A stretch of DNA of 64,000 bases from G965205255 sp965205255 (GCA_965205255.1 OZ242051.1:124001-188000); one strand, 5' to 3'; counted from the stretch's first letter, positions 26,623 to 35,380 are shown. Made by a program: numbers and translations. The notes: generated from the letters alone by a model not told the origin.

Positions 26623-27840
26623 TTACTTATATTTCGCTGCGAAGACTTTAAAACTCGCATGTACATGCTCAAGCATCTCATCCGTCAAACCATGATGACA
26701 CGCCAGCAATACACCGCCACGCATAACGTGATCTGCCACCGGATACCCTTGCGGGTCTTTGACCATTTCTACATCCTTAAAACCAGGCTGGCGGGTAATA
26801 TTACCGGTGAATACAACACGTGTCTGTATGTTTCGGTTTTCTAAAAATATTTGCATGTCACGTCGTTTAAATGGTGCGTCATCACGAATAGTCAACGGAA
26901 ACGCTAGCCAACCTGTGCGCGAACTTTCTGTTTGCTCAGGTAGAATAAACCAGTCTTCATACTGAGAGAAAAAATCCAACTGTTTGTTAAACCACTTTTC
27001 ACGCCTTGAAATATTATGCTCCAGTTTTTTAAACTGCTCTAAAGCAAAAGCGGCACTTATTTCAGAAGGTTCCAGCTGATAACCAATACTTTCAAACACA
27101 AACTTGGCATCATACTCATAACCATCTACATCAACATTAAAACGGTTTTCAATGGCTTCACTTTCTACAAACAGAGAAGAGCTTCTACCCCAGGAGCGTA
27201 AAAGTCTTGCTTTTTTATCCATGGCTTCTGTTTTCACGCAAAGCATGCCACCGTTACCGGCACCATTAATAACGTGAGATCCATAAAAACTGGTAATACT
27301 AATATCAGACCAATGACCACTGGAATGCTCACCCAGTGTACCACCTAAGGTGTCAGCAGAATCTTCAATAATTTTCAGATCATACTTTTCGCACAATGCT
27401 GCAATTTTTTTCCATTCACAAATATTACCAATGAGATTAGGAATACATACCGCACGGGTACGTTCTGTAATCAATCGTTCAATGTTATCTGCATTGATAC
27501 AGTATGTACCTTCTTTTACATCGATAAATACAGGAATCAAATCATTTTTAACCAGACAACCCACTGTTGTCGCAAAGGTGAGTGCCGGTGTAATAACTTC
27601 GCTTCCCTTAGGTAGCCCTAATATTTCAACAGCAAGGTACAATGCAGAGGAGCCGGAATTAACCATAATACCGTGAGGCTTATCAAAGGTTTTAGCTACT
27701 TTGGCTTCAAACTCACGAACATGTGGACCCATTTGAGTAGAGGTTCGCAGTACCTTTTCTACGGCCTGTATTTCTTCCTCACCATGAACCGTACAGCCGT
27801 AAGGTACATACAGAAAATCTTCTTTACACTGTTCTGCCAT
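26623..27840 (-). CDS. RfbH-like PLP-dependent CDP-4-keto-6-deoxysugar 3-dehydratase lacking the Fe-S cysteines
   Basis: DegT-fold protein related to RfbH/E1, which removes the C3 hydroxyl of CDP-4-keto-6-deoxyglucose. The internal-aldimine Lys is replaced by His (H194, counting from the GTG at 27855) in SFYGSHVINGAGNGG, the hallmark of the 3-dehydratases RfbH/E1 and ColD. GNITRQPGF near the C-terminus matches RfbH. But the region where RfbH has its cysteine-rich CxC...C motif for the 2Fe-2S cluster reads WGRSSSLFVES and has no cysteines. It may work like ColD, which needs no Fe-S, or form another product. I used the ATG at 27840; a GTG at 27855 overlapping the rfbG stop is the alternative. 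Confidence 0.82.
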   Translation of the reverse strand: MAEQCKEDFLYVPYGCTVHGEEEIQAVEKVLRTSTQMGPHVREFEAKVAKTFDKPHGIMVNSGSSALYLAVEILGLPKGSEVITPALTFATTVGCLVKNDLIPVFIDVKEGTYCINADNIERLITERTRAVCIPNLIGNICEWKKIAALCEKYDLKIIEDSADTLGGTLGEHSSGHWSDISITSFYGSHVINGAGNGGMLCVKTEAMDKKARLLRSWGRSSSLFVESEAIENRFNVDVDGYEYDAKFVFESIGYQLEPSEISAAFALEQFKKLEHNISRREKWFNKQLDFFSQYEDWFILPEQTESSRTGWLAFPLTIRDDAPFKRRDMQIFLENRNIQTRVVFTGNITRQPGFKDVEMVKDPQGYPVADHVMRGGVLLACHHGLTDEMLEHVHASFKVFAAKYK

Positions 27841-27851
27841 TATTACATTCT

Positions 27852-28928
27852 TCACTTAATTAACTGGGAATATTTGAGAATCTGCTGAAGCGTTATTTGT
27901 CGGGCACTTAAGCCTCCTGTTACAGACTTATGCCACTCAACAATCTGCTCCAGAGCCTTTTCTAATGTCCATTGAGGCCGCCACTTAAGTCTTGACCAGA
28001 CTTTTGAACAGTCTAATTTTAGGTAATGTGCTTCGTGTGGATGACTCTGCGAGTTATCACATTGCCATGAAGCACCCTGCCCCCAAAGATCACATAATTT
28101 ATTTGCAATCCATTCTACAGATTTTGCATCTTTTTGCTCAGGACCCAGATTCCACGCTTCTGCATAATCAGAGCCCTGTTCATATAAACATTCTGCTATT
28201 TCTAGATAACCTGCCAATGGCTCTAATACATGCTGCCACGGCCTTATGGATTGAGGATTACGAATAAACGTACACTTTCCATTACTAAAAGCTTTTAACA
28301 TGTCAGGAATTAATCGGTCTGTAGCCCAATCTCCACCGCCAATAACATTACCGGCCCTCACTGTGGCAACTGCTGTGCCATGCTGATGATGTAACTCTGC
28401 GGGAAAATATGAGTTTCGGTAAGAGGCCACCAGCAGTTCCATACAGCCTTTACTGCTACTATAGGGGTCAAAACCACCCATAGGCTCGCATTCACGGTAT
28501 CCCCAATCCCACTCTTTATTTTCATAACATTTGTCAGTGGTGACCATCACACAAGCATGCACACAACTCACCTTGCGAATAGCTTCAAGCAAGTTCAATG
28601 AACCCATAACATTAGTTGCATACGTTTCAACAGGATTGTCGTAGGAGTAGCGTACCAATGGCTGCGCAGCCAAATGCAGCACAATCTCAGGCTGACATTG
28701 GTTTATCGCCTCAGACAACGTATTACTATCGCGTATATCTCCTATGATATGCTCTATACCTTGCTGAACAGAAGCACTTTCAAATAAAGATGGTTCTGTA
28801 GGTGCAGGCAAAGAATAACCAGTGACTTTTGCTCCCAATGACTGCAACCATAAGGCTAGCCAGCTTCCCTTAAAACCGGTATGACCTGTTAAAAAAACTT
28901 TTTTTCCTTCCCAAAAGCACTTATTCAT
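27852..28928 (-). CDS. rfbG: CDP-glucose 4,6-dehydratase
   Basis: SDR enzyme converting CDP-D-glucose to CDP-4-keto-6-deoxy-D-glucose. FLTGHTGFKGSWLALWL is the nucleotide-binding motif and DPYSSSKGCMELL the YxxxK active site; VRAGNVIGGGDWATDRLIPD and IRNPQSIRPWQHVLEPL are highly specific for RfbG. The ATG at 28928 overlaps the rfbF stop (TAATG) and starts MNKCFWEGKKV, matching family N-termini; an ATG two codons earlier is possible. About 358 residues, normal length. Confidence 0.95.
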   Translation of the reverse strand: MNKCFWEGKKVFLTGHTGFKGSWLALWLQSLGAKVTGYSLPAPTEPSLFESASVQQGIEHIIGDIRDSNTLSEAINQCQPEIVLHLAAQPLVRYSYDNPVETYATNVMGSLNLLEAIRKVSCVHACVMVTTDKCYENKEWDWGYRECEPMGGFDPYSSSKGCMELLVASYRNSYFPAELHHQHGTAVATVRAGNVIGGGDWATDRLIPDMLKAFSNGKCTFIRNPQSIRPWQHVLEPLAGYLEIAECLYEQGSDYAEAWNLGPEQKDAKSVEWIANKLCDLWGQGASWQCDNSQSHPHEAHYLKLDCSKVWSRLKWRPQWTLEKALEQIVEWHKSVTGGLSARQITLQQILKYSQLIK

Positions 28929-29698
28929 TACCATATTTTCCAAGGCGCTTTTTTATTCTGCCATAATGATTCAAGATGTTTTTTATCACGCAATGTATCC
29001 ATAGGCTGCCAGAACCCTTTATGTCTGAAAGATGCAAGCTGGTTTTCTTTTGCAAGCATTTCTAAAGGAGTTTGCTCCCAAATCGTTGAATCGCCTTTAA
29101 TTAAATCAATTACTTTCGGAGACAGAACGAAGAAACCACCGTTAATCATAGCGCCATCACCTTTAGGTTTTTCCTGAAAAGCTTTAACCTGATTGTCTTC
29201 TATTTTCAAAGCGCCAAAACGACCGGGAGGGTAAGCTGCCATTAATGTTGCTAATCTGTTTTCTTTTTTGTGGAACTTAATCAATTCACCAATATCAACA
29301 TCACTAACCCCATCTCCATAGGTAAAGCAAAATGCCTCTTCATTTTTTATGTATTCCTTCACTCGCTTCAAACGACCACCTGTCATAGAGTCATCACCTG
29401 TATCAACAAGCGTTACTCGCCAAGGCTCCGCTTTTTTACGATGCACCTGCATTTGATTATCACGCATATCAAAAGTAACATCTGACATATGCAAAAAATA
29501 ATTGGCGAAATATTCTTTGATTACATATCCCTTATACCCACAACAGATAATAAACTCATTGACTCCGTGAAAAGAGTACATTTTCATAATATGCCAGAGA
29601 ATAGGCTTACCACCTATTTCAACCATTGGCTTTGGCTTGGTATCTGTCTCTTCACTTATGCGAGTACCAAGCCCTCCGGCTAAAATAACTGATTTCAT
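28928..29698 (-). CDS. rfbF: Glucose-1-phosphate cytidylyltransferase
   Basis: Makes CDP-D-glucose from glucose 1-phosphate and CTP, the entry to CDP-3,6-dideoxyhexoses. LAGGLGTRISEETDTKPKPM is the nucleotidyltransferase signature; FCFTYGDGVSDVDI and INGGFFVLSPKVIDLI are characteristic, and the C-terminal FWQPMDTLRDKKHLE closes the active site. 256 residues, normal length. First gene of the O-antigen operon, with an ops element 43 bases upstream of its ATG. Confidence 0.96.
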   Translation of the reverse strand: MKSVILAGGLGTRISEETDTKPKPMVEIGGKPILWHIMKMYSFHGVNEFIICCGYKGYVIKEYFANYFLHMSDVTFDMRDNQMQVHRKKAEPWRVTLVDTGDDSMTGGRLKRVKEYIKNEEAFCFTYGDGVSDVDIGELIKFHKKENRLATLMAAYPPGRFGALKIEDNQVKAFQEKPKGDGAMINGGFFVLSPKVIDLIKGDSTIWEQTPLEMLAKENQLASFRHKGFWQPMDTLRDKKHLESLWQNKKAPWKIW

Positions 29699-29740
29699 TT
29701 CTGCAGTCTTTCATGTGTGAAATAAATAGCAATTTTTTTC

Positions 29741-29752
29741 TACGCTACCGCC
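29741..29752 (-). promoter_or_regulatory. ops element (RfaH recruitment site) of the O-antigen operon
   Basis: The minus strand reads GGCGGTAGCGTA, matching 11 of 12 bases of the enterobacterial ops GGCGGTAGCGTG. It sits in the leader 43 bases before rfbF, exactly where JUMPstart/ops elements occur before long surface-polysaccharide operons. RfaH loading here would suppress polarity over the roughly 16-kb transcript. Confidence 0.85.
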
Positions 29753-30287
29753 CACCAACTAAAGCTTAATGTCGTACAGCGTGATTGTTTCTTATCAACC
29801 ATTTTTTAATCTTTCAAGAAGGTGGCAATCTAACACAATCAAGCAAAAAACTAAACAAAAAAAGCCATATATTTATAGGTTGAATCCAGCTGGTGAAATC
29901 TTTCATAAACAGCAACAACAGGTATTTAAATAGTTGCAATAAACCAAAACCCTTATGGAGGTTATCTTTTTCAAGTTTTTTTTGTTGCTTTAACGGATAT
30001 TTAAAAGGCTATAAAACAGAAAACAAGAAGAGTGATAAGGCTCTAAAACCAGGCTATTAAGATAAATAGTTTCTGCTTGAACCAAAGCATATGAGCTTTT
30101 GAGATAAAAGACAAAATGATTATAGAAAAAATGTACAAAAAAATCCGGTTTACAACAGTCCCTTAAGGATACAATTTGCATAAGCTCTCATGAAACATAA
30201 AAACAACATAACATCAGACCAACGTATTATTGTTAAACAATATGAAATATCTATAATTTTAATATTATCAATTATGGGGAGGTGGTT
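29753..30287. other. Gap between the divergent O-antigen operon and J-domain gene
   Basis: AT-rich non-coding stretch that must hold the O-antigen promoter. I could not pick a convincing -35/-10 pair. A 63-codon minus-strand frame at 29990-30181 has no ribosome binding site or recognisable sequence and is not called. Confidence 0.5.
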
Positions 30288-30881
30288 ATGGATATTGTAA
30301 TAAAAACAGATTTTACAACCATTCCACCGGTAAATCTCAAAGGAGAAAGCGCTATTGTCGCAGGTGTTGCTTCCTTGGGCTTAATGCATGTTATTTCTCC
30401 GACTATAAGAGAATTATCTTCTACCAGTATGAAACATGCTATCGGCGTACCGATAGCTTTTGCAGGTGCATCATTACTCATTGGTGGTATCGGATATAGT
30501 GTTGTTTCTCCGGACAGTTTTTTTAGTCGTCTAGGCAGAAGAGTATGCAGTATTGTAACAGGTGTCGACGTTCATAGTCCTTTAGAAACCGAGCTTGCCA
30601 GAGATTATCGTCAAATGAGCCCTCTGGAACAGGAACAATACCAAAAAGCCAAGGCTATGCTAGCTGATGTTGCCCCGAAAGATTTATCTGGCGTTTATAA
30701 AAATCTCTGTCTTCAGTATCATCCTGACAAACTTGATACTCTAAACAGAGAAATACTATTAAGCAAAGCAGGTCTCACTGAACAAAACAGCAAAAATTTT
30801 TCAGATGATAAACTCAAGCAGATCATCAGTTGCAAATGGCGAATGATCAACCGTATTTATGAAGAAAACACCCGCCTGTAA
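30288..30881 (+). CDS. Small membrane protein with a C-terminal J-domain
   Basis: A 197-residue protein. Residues about 20-38 are moderately hydrophobic and 51-73 (AIGVPIAFAGASLLIGGIGY) form a clear membrane segment. After a charged linker rich in Glu and Gln, LSGVYKNLCLQYHPDK (about 133-148) matches helix II and the HPD loop of J-domains, and DDKLKQIISCKWRMINRIYE could be helix III. J-domains stimulate the ATPase of Hsp70 partners. No G/F or zinc region is present, so this is a DnaJ class C type. The ATG at 30288 has GGAGG five bases upstream; a GTG two codons earlier is less likely. The client and the Hsp70 partner are unknown, and no hsp70 gene is nearby. Confidence 0.7.
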   Translation: MDIVIKTDFTTIPPVNLKGESAIVAGVASLGLMHVISPTIRELSSTSMKHAIGVPIAFAGASLLIGGIGYSVVSPDSFFSRLGRRVCSIVTGVDVHSPLETELARDYRQMSPLEQEQYQKAKAMLADVAPKDLSGVYKNLCLQYHPDKLDTLNREILLSKAGLTEQNSKNFSDDKLKQIISCKWRMINRIYEENTRL

Positions 30882-30893
30882 AAAGGCTGTCAT

Positions 30894-31034
30894 ACAAAAA
30901 CCTGCTTCTAACTTCTTATTACGCTACTTTTCTAATCTTGCTGTTATGCGTTGAAGCTCCTCGAAACAACTCGCTATTAGTCACTTTGCCTTTAATAAAA
31001 GCATGCTCATAACAGTAGTAAAAAACAGGTTCTG
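30894..31034. repeat. MITE-like dispersed element, copy B
   Basis: About 140 bp starting AAAACCTGCTTCTAACTTCT and ending in the inverted counterpart ACAGTAGTAAAAAACAGGTT. The interior CTACTTTTCTAATCTTGCTG and GCATGCTCATAACAGTAGTA match copy A at 9269-9420 closely. It lies between the convergent J-domain gene and yfaE and has no coding capacity. Confidence 0.7.
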
Positions 31035-31103
31035 GTATAAGACACATTTCAGATATAAAATTTCTATAACAACACAAAAAGTTCACATTTTTTGTTTATT
31101 AGC

Positions 31104-31406
31104 TCAAGATAAACCAGCGTTGTTTTGTTTGTGTGGTATTTCAGAACCATTATCAGACAACTCTACAGACAGATCACTTTTTGCACGACAGCAACATGTA
31201 AGGATATGATTTTCAGGAATAAATGCTATTGGTTCCTCAAAATATCTTACTTTTCCTTCAATCAGCTTAACCCGACAGGAACCACAAAACCCCTGGCGAC
31301 ACTGATAGTCTACCTCTATAGATTCTCTTTCAAGCACCTCAAGCAAACTCACCTGTTCATCAGTGCAAATAAAACTATAGTCATCAACCTTGATTACAAA
31401 GCTCAT
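31104..31406 (-). CDS. yfaE: 2Fe-2S ferredoxin of the YfaE type, ribonucleotide reductase maintenance
   Basis: A 100-residue plant-type ferredoxin. Cluster ligands lie in CRQGFCGSCRVKL (Cx4CxxC) plus the distal Cys in LTCCCRAKSD. In E. coli YfaE donates electrons to rebuild the diferric-tyrosyl radical of NrdB, and it is encoded after nrdB, exactly as here. The ATG at 31406 is preceded by AAGGA; a TTG codon directly before it is not needed. The gap to the nrdB stop is about 110 bases. Confidence 0.9.
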   Translation of the reverse strand: MSFVIKVDDYSFICTDEQVSLLEVLERESIEVDYQCRQGFCGSCRVKLIEGKVRYFEEPIAFIPENHILTCCCRAKSDLSVELSDNGSEIPHKQNNAGLS

Positions 31407-31516
31407 CAAAAGATCCTTTTAATACACAAATGCCAGCTATATTCCACCGACAACTGTCTTCAAAGAAGGTATGTAATTGCAGTCCATACTATACCCTATA
31501 CCCTGCCTTCAAATTA

Positions 31517-32647
31517 CTATAATGAAAAGTCGCTGAAATCATCGCCTTCCAAGTCACTGTTTACCTGACCAACCAAATAGGAACTGACTTCTACTTCTTG
31601 TGGTGCAACCTGTACATTATCACTGTTTAACCACGCATTCATCCACGGTAACGGATTTTGGCTTTGTTTAAAATCATGCTCAAACTTAAGGCTATCCATA
31701 CGTTGTGCTGCAATATACTCTACATACTGGGAAAGGATTTCTTTATTTAGCCCAATCATCGAACCATCTTTAAACAAGTACTGAGCCCACGATTTTTCCT
31801 GTTCCACGGCATTAAGGAAAATCTGCCTTGCTTCTGAATAACACTCCATCGCTACCGCTCCCATTTCAGCGTCATCGTTACCGGATGCCATCATATTGAG
31901 AATATGTTGAGTCCCCGTTAAATGTAACGCTTCATCACGGGCTATCAATTTTATAATTTTAGCATTGCCTTCCATAGTAGCTCGCTCTGCAAAAGCAAAA
32001 CTACAGGCAAAGCTAACATAAAAGCGAATAGCTTCTAGCACGTTCACCGACACCAGAGTAAGATACAGCTGTCTCTTCATGGTTCGACGGGTTATTTCAA
32101 TATTTTCATTATCAACAATATACACCCCCTCACCTTGAGTTTGATAGAGCTGTGTCATCATAATCAGACGGTCATAATATTTTGTAATATCACCTGCACG
32201 CTCCACAATAGCTTTGTTATCAATGATTCCATTGAATGTAACAGATGGCTCTTGAAGTATATTGCGAATAATGTGTGTATAAGAGCGTGAATGAATAGTT
32301 TCACTAAATGCCCAAGTTTCTATCCATGTTTCAAGCTCTGGTAACGACACTAATGGTAGCAATGCAACATTGGGTGATCGTCCCTGTACAGAGTCAAGCA
32401 AAGTCTGATATTGCAGATTACTAAGAAAAATATGTCTTTCATGCTCAGGTAATGCAGCAAAATCCTTTCGGTCATTAGCTAAATCTACTTCTTCTGGACG
32501 CCAAAAAAAAGACAGTTGTTTTTCTATAAGTTTTTCAAAAACAGGATATTTTTGAACATCATAACGAGACACATTGACATGATGACCAAAGAACATAGGT
32601 TCCTTGGTTGAGTCAAAACTAGCTTTATTAAATGTCGTGTAAGTCAT
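31517..32647 (-). CDS. nrdB: Ribonucleoside-diphosphate reductase 1 small subunit, class Ia
   Basis: R2 protein holding the diiron-tyrosyl radical cofactor. Ligands are visible in order: DLANDRKD, WAFSETIHSRSYTHIIRNI (Glu, His and the radical Tyr), FAERATMEGNAK and ARDEALHLTGTQHIL. The C-terminus, acidic and ending GDDFSDFSL, would dock on NrdA. 376 residues, as in E. coli. AGGA precedes the ATG at good spacing. It lies 63 bases after nrdA and is cotranscribed with it. Confidence 0.98.
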   Translation of the reverse strand: MTYTTFNKASFDSTKEPMFFGHHVNVSRYDVQKYPVFEKLIEKQLSFFWRPEEVDLANDRKDFAALPEHERHIFLSNLQYQTLLDSVQGRSPNVALLPLVSLPELETWIETWAFSETIHSRSYTHIIRNILQEPSVTFNGIIDNKAIVERAGDITKYYDRLIMMTQLYQTQGEGVYIVDNENIEITRRTMKRQLYLTLVSVNVLEAIRFYVSFACSFAFAERATMEGNAKIIKLIARDEALHLTGTQHILNMMASGNDDAEMGAVAMECYSEARQIFLNAVEQEKSWAQYLFKDGSMIGLNKEILSQYVEYIAAQRMDSLKFEHDFKQSQNPLPWMNAWLNSDNVQVAPQEVEVSSYLVGQVNSDLEGDDFSDFSL

Positions 32648-32710
32648 GATTAATCCTGCTTAATATAATGTATATATTGTCATTTTGATTTATTTTTGAG
32701 CAAAAAATTT

Positions 32711-34978
32711 TTATATTTTGCATGCGCCACCAGCACATTCATCTTCTACCGATTCCAACTCTCCGGAACCATCACGTGTATTGTGGTAATATAATGTTTT
32801 TACGCCCAGCTTATAGGCTGTCAGAATATCTTTAAGCAATAATTTGACGGGTACTTTTCCACCTTCAAAGTGCGTTGGATCATAATTGGTATTGGCTGAA
32901 ATTGTCTGATCAATAAACTTTTGCATAATACTGACTAGCTGAAGGTAGCCATTATTGTTTGGTATGTTCCACAGTAATTCGTAGCTGTCTTTGAGAGTTT
33001 CAAACTCTGGAACAACCTGCTTCAAGATACCATCTTTACTCGCCTTAACACTAATAAAACCACGTGGTGGCTCAATACCATTGGTTGCATTTGATATTTG
33101 TGATGATGTTTCTGAAGGCATAATCGCTGTTAATGTAGAATTACGTAAACCGGTTTGCTTTATCTGTTCACGCAGGCTTTGCCAGTCATGACGCAAAGGT
33201 TCATCACAGATAGCATCCACATCTTTTTTGTAGGTGTCTGTTGGCAAAAGGCCTTCACTATACTTGGTCTCAGAAAAGGCCGGACACGCACCTTTTTCCT
33301 GAGCCAGCGAACATGACGCCTTTAGCAAATAGTATTGAATAGCTTCAAAGGTCTGGTGTGTTAATGCATTAGCTGAGCCATCTGAATACTTTTTCTTATG
33401 CTTTGCGAGATAGCAGGCATAGTTTATAACCCCAACCCCTAAAGGACGACGAGCCATTGTAGAGTTTTGTGCCGCCGCGACCGGGTAATCCTGATAATCT
33501 AGCAGACTGTCCAGTGCACGAACGATAAGATCTGCCAGCCCCTCAAGCTCATCCAAATCAGTAATAACACCAAGATTAAATGCTGCCAGTGTACACAATG
33601 CAATTTCACCGTCAGGGTCATTAATATTTTTCAAAGGCTTTGTTGGTAGTGCTATTTCCAGACAAAGATTACTCTGACGTACAGGTGCCAGCTTTTCATT
33701 AAAAGGACTATGTGTATTACAATGATCCACATTTTGCAGATAAATCCGGCCAGTATTGGCTCTTTCTCTGGCAAACAAAGAAAATAAATCAACCGCTTTT
33801 ATTGACTCTTTTTTTATACTCTCATCTTTCTCATACTGTTTGTATAGGCGCTCAAACTCATTCTGGTCTTCAAAAAATGCATCATAAAGCTTGGGTACAT
33901 CACTGGGTGAAAAGAGAGTGATTACCCCACCCTCTATAAGACGTTGATACATTAGTCGATTGAATTGAACGCCATAATCCAACTGTCTTACACGATTTTC
34001 CTCAACACCTCTATTATTTTTTAGTACCAGTAAAGACTCCACTTCCCGATGCCACAAAGGGTAAAATAGCGTTGCAGCACCACCACGAACACCACCTTGT
34101 GAACAAGATTTTACTGCCGTTTGAAAGTGTTTGTAAAAAGGTATGCATCCGGTGTGAAAAGCTTCACCATTTCGAATAGGGCTGCCAAGTGCGCGAATTC
34201 TTCCGGCGTTTATGCCAATACCTGCACGTTGACTAACATACTTTACAATAGCGCTGGATGTGGCATTAATAGAGTCTAGCGAATCATCACACTCAATAAG
34301 CACACAAGAACTAAATTGTCGTGTTGGTGTACGAACACCTGACATGATCGGTGTTGGCAGAGAAAGTCTGAATGTAGAAACTGCATCATAAAAACGAGTA
34401 ACATAATTCAATCGTGTTTTGTGAGGGTATTTCGCAAACAGGCATGCACCTATCAGCATGTATAAAAACTGTGGGCTTTCATGGTACTCACCGGTCACAC
34501 GGTTTTGTACTAAATATTTACCTTCAAGTTGTTTAACCGCAGCATAGCTAAAATTCATATCACGATTATGATCGATCGTCCTGTCCAGCATTTCCAGTTC
34601 GGCAACCGTATAATCTTCGAGCAAATGTTTATCATATTTACCTGCATCAATTTGGCGCTGAACATGATCGACAAGCGCAGGTGGCTCAAATTTTCCGTAT
34701 GCTTTTTTACGTAGATGAAATATTGCTAACCGTGCTGCAAGATACTGGTAACTTGGTGCGTTTTCGGAAATCAGGTCAGCTGCAGATTTGATTAGTGTTT
34801 CGTGAATATCTGTTGTTGGCATTCCATCAAAAAACTGCAAATGAGCCTTTAACTCAACCTCAGATACAGAAACATTATCAAGTGATTCTGCCGCCCAAGT
34901 CACCACACGATGAATTTTCTCCAGATCAAGTGGCTCTTGCGTACCATCACGCTTTGTTACCAGTAAGCTTTTATTCAT
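32711..34978 (-). CDS. nrdA: Ribonucleoside-diphosphate reductase 1 large subunit, class Ia
   Basis: R1 catalytic subunit reducing NDPs to dNDPs. The N-terminal ATP-cone begins LLVTKRDGTQEPLDLEKIHR. Active-site cysteines lie in FSSCVLIE, RQSNLCLEI (with the catalytic Asn and Glu) and IALCTLAAFN; the C-terminal shuttle pair is in CAGGACKI. About 755 residues. I placed the start at the ATG at 34978 (MNKSLLVTKRDG), matching E. coli; the TTG at 34987 is less likely. First gene of nrdA-nrdB-yfaE, with a long leader and NrdR-like boxes at the promoter. Confidence 0.98.
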   Translation of the reverse strand: MNKSLLVTKRDGTQEPLDLEKIHRVVTWAAESLDNVSVSEVELKAHLQFFDGMPTTDIHETLIKSAADLISENAPSYQYLAARLAIFHLRKKAYGKFEPPALVDHVQRQIDAGKYDKHLLEDYTVAELEMLDRTIDHNRDMNFSYAAVKQLEGKYLVQNRVTGEYHESPQFLYMLIGACLFAKYPHKTRLNYVTRFYDAVSTFRLSLPTPIMSGVRTPTRQFSSCVLIECDDSLDSINATSSAIVKYVSQRAGIGINAGRIRALGSPIRNGEAFHTGCIPFYKHFQTAVKSCSQGGVRGGAATLFYPLWHREVESLLVLKNNRGVEENRVRQLDYGVQFNRLMYQRLIEGGVITLFSPSDVPKLYDAFFEDQNEFERLYKQYEKDESIKKESIKAVDLFSLFARERANTGRIYLQNVDHCNTHSPFNEKLAPVRQSNLCLEIALPTKPLKNINDPDGEIALCTLAAFNLGVITDLDELEGLADLIVRALDSLLDYQDYPVAAAQNSTMARRPLGVGVINYACYLAKHKKKYSDGSANALTHQTFEAIQYYLLKASCSLAQEKGACPAFSETKYSEGLLPTDTYKKDVDAICDEPLRHDWQSLREQIKQTGLRNSTLTAIMPSETSSQISNATNGIEPPRGFISVKASKDGILKQVVPEFETLKDSYELLWNIPNNNGYLQLVSIMQKFIDQTISANTNYDPTHFEGGKVPVKLLLKDILTAYKLGVKTLYYHNTRDGSGELESVEDECAGGACKI

Positions 34979-35315
34979 ATTCCCCAACCGCCGTTAATCT
35001 AAAATCCAGGATGGGCAATCTGTTTTGTAGCTTTAGTTAGCTCAGAAAACCCGTTTAACCACAAACCCAGCAAATGTTGCATGAAACACAGCCTTGCTGT
35101 GAGAGTAATCTTTAATCATATAACCTGACCTTTCTACAGAAATACAAAATCTACAGATAACGCAGCAGTAAATGAATCATCAGTGATGTCTCCAATTCAA
35201 CCAGCATTTATGTTATCTTCTGCGATTTGTCCGTTTTCAGTTGTTTTGCACTTTCTCTGTAAGCGATCCTCACGTCACACGCTACAATTATTCTCAATAA
35301 TGCTCAACAATAAAA

Positions 35316-35363
35316 ATACTATATGTAGTGGCTCCTTGTTCTTATTAGCACAAGATAATGTAT
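35316..35363 (-). promoter_or_regulatory. Two NrdR-like boxes, 32 bp apart
   Basis: ATACTATATGTAGTGG (35316-35331) fits 13 of 16 positions, and GCACAAGATAATGTAT (35348-35363) 12 of 16, of the NrdR consensus ACACwATATATwGTGT. Their starts are 32 bp apart, about three helical turns, the spacing known for NrdR pairs. The second overlaps the -10 element of the nrdA promoter, suited to repression. Confidence 0.65.
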
Positions 35364-35380
35364 TTAGTTTAACACGTCAA
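35352..35380 (-). promoter_or_regulatory. nrdA-nrdB-yfaE promoter
   Basis: Minus strand TTGACG (35380-35375), 17-base spacer, TATCTT (35357-35352). This predicts a leader of about 365 bases before nrdA. The gap 34979-35646 otherwise shows no gene. An A-rich stretch and short GGGT/ACCC repeats precede ppnN. Confidence 0.6.

Noticed and set aside
29990..30181. 63-codon minus-strand frame upstream of the O-antigen operon
   Set aside because: No ribosome binding site, AT-driven composition rich in Phe/Tyr/Ser, and no recognisable family.
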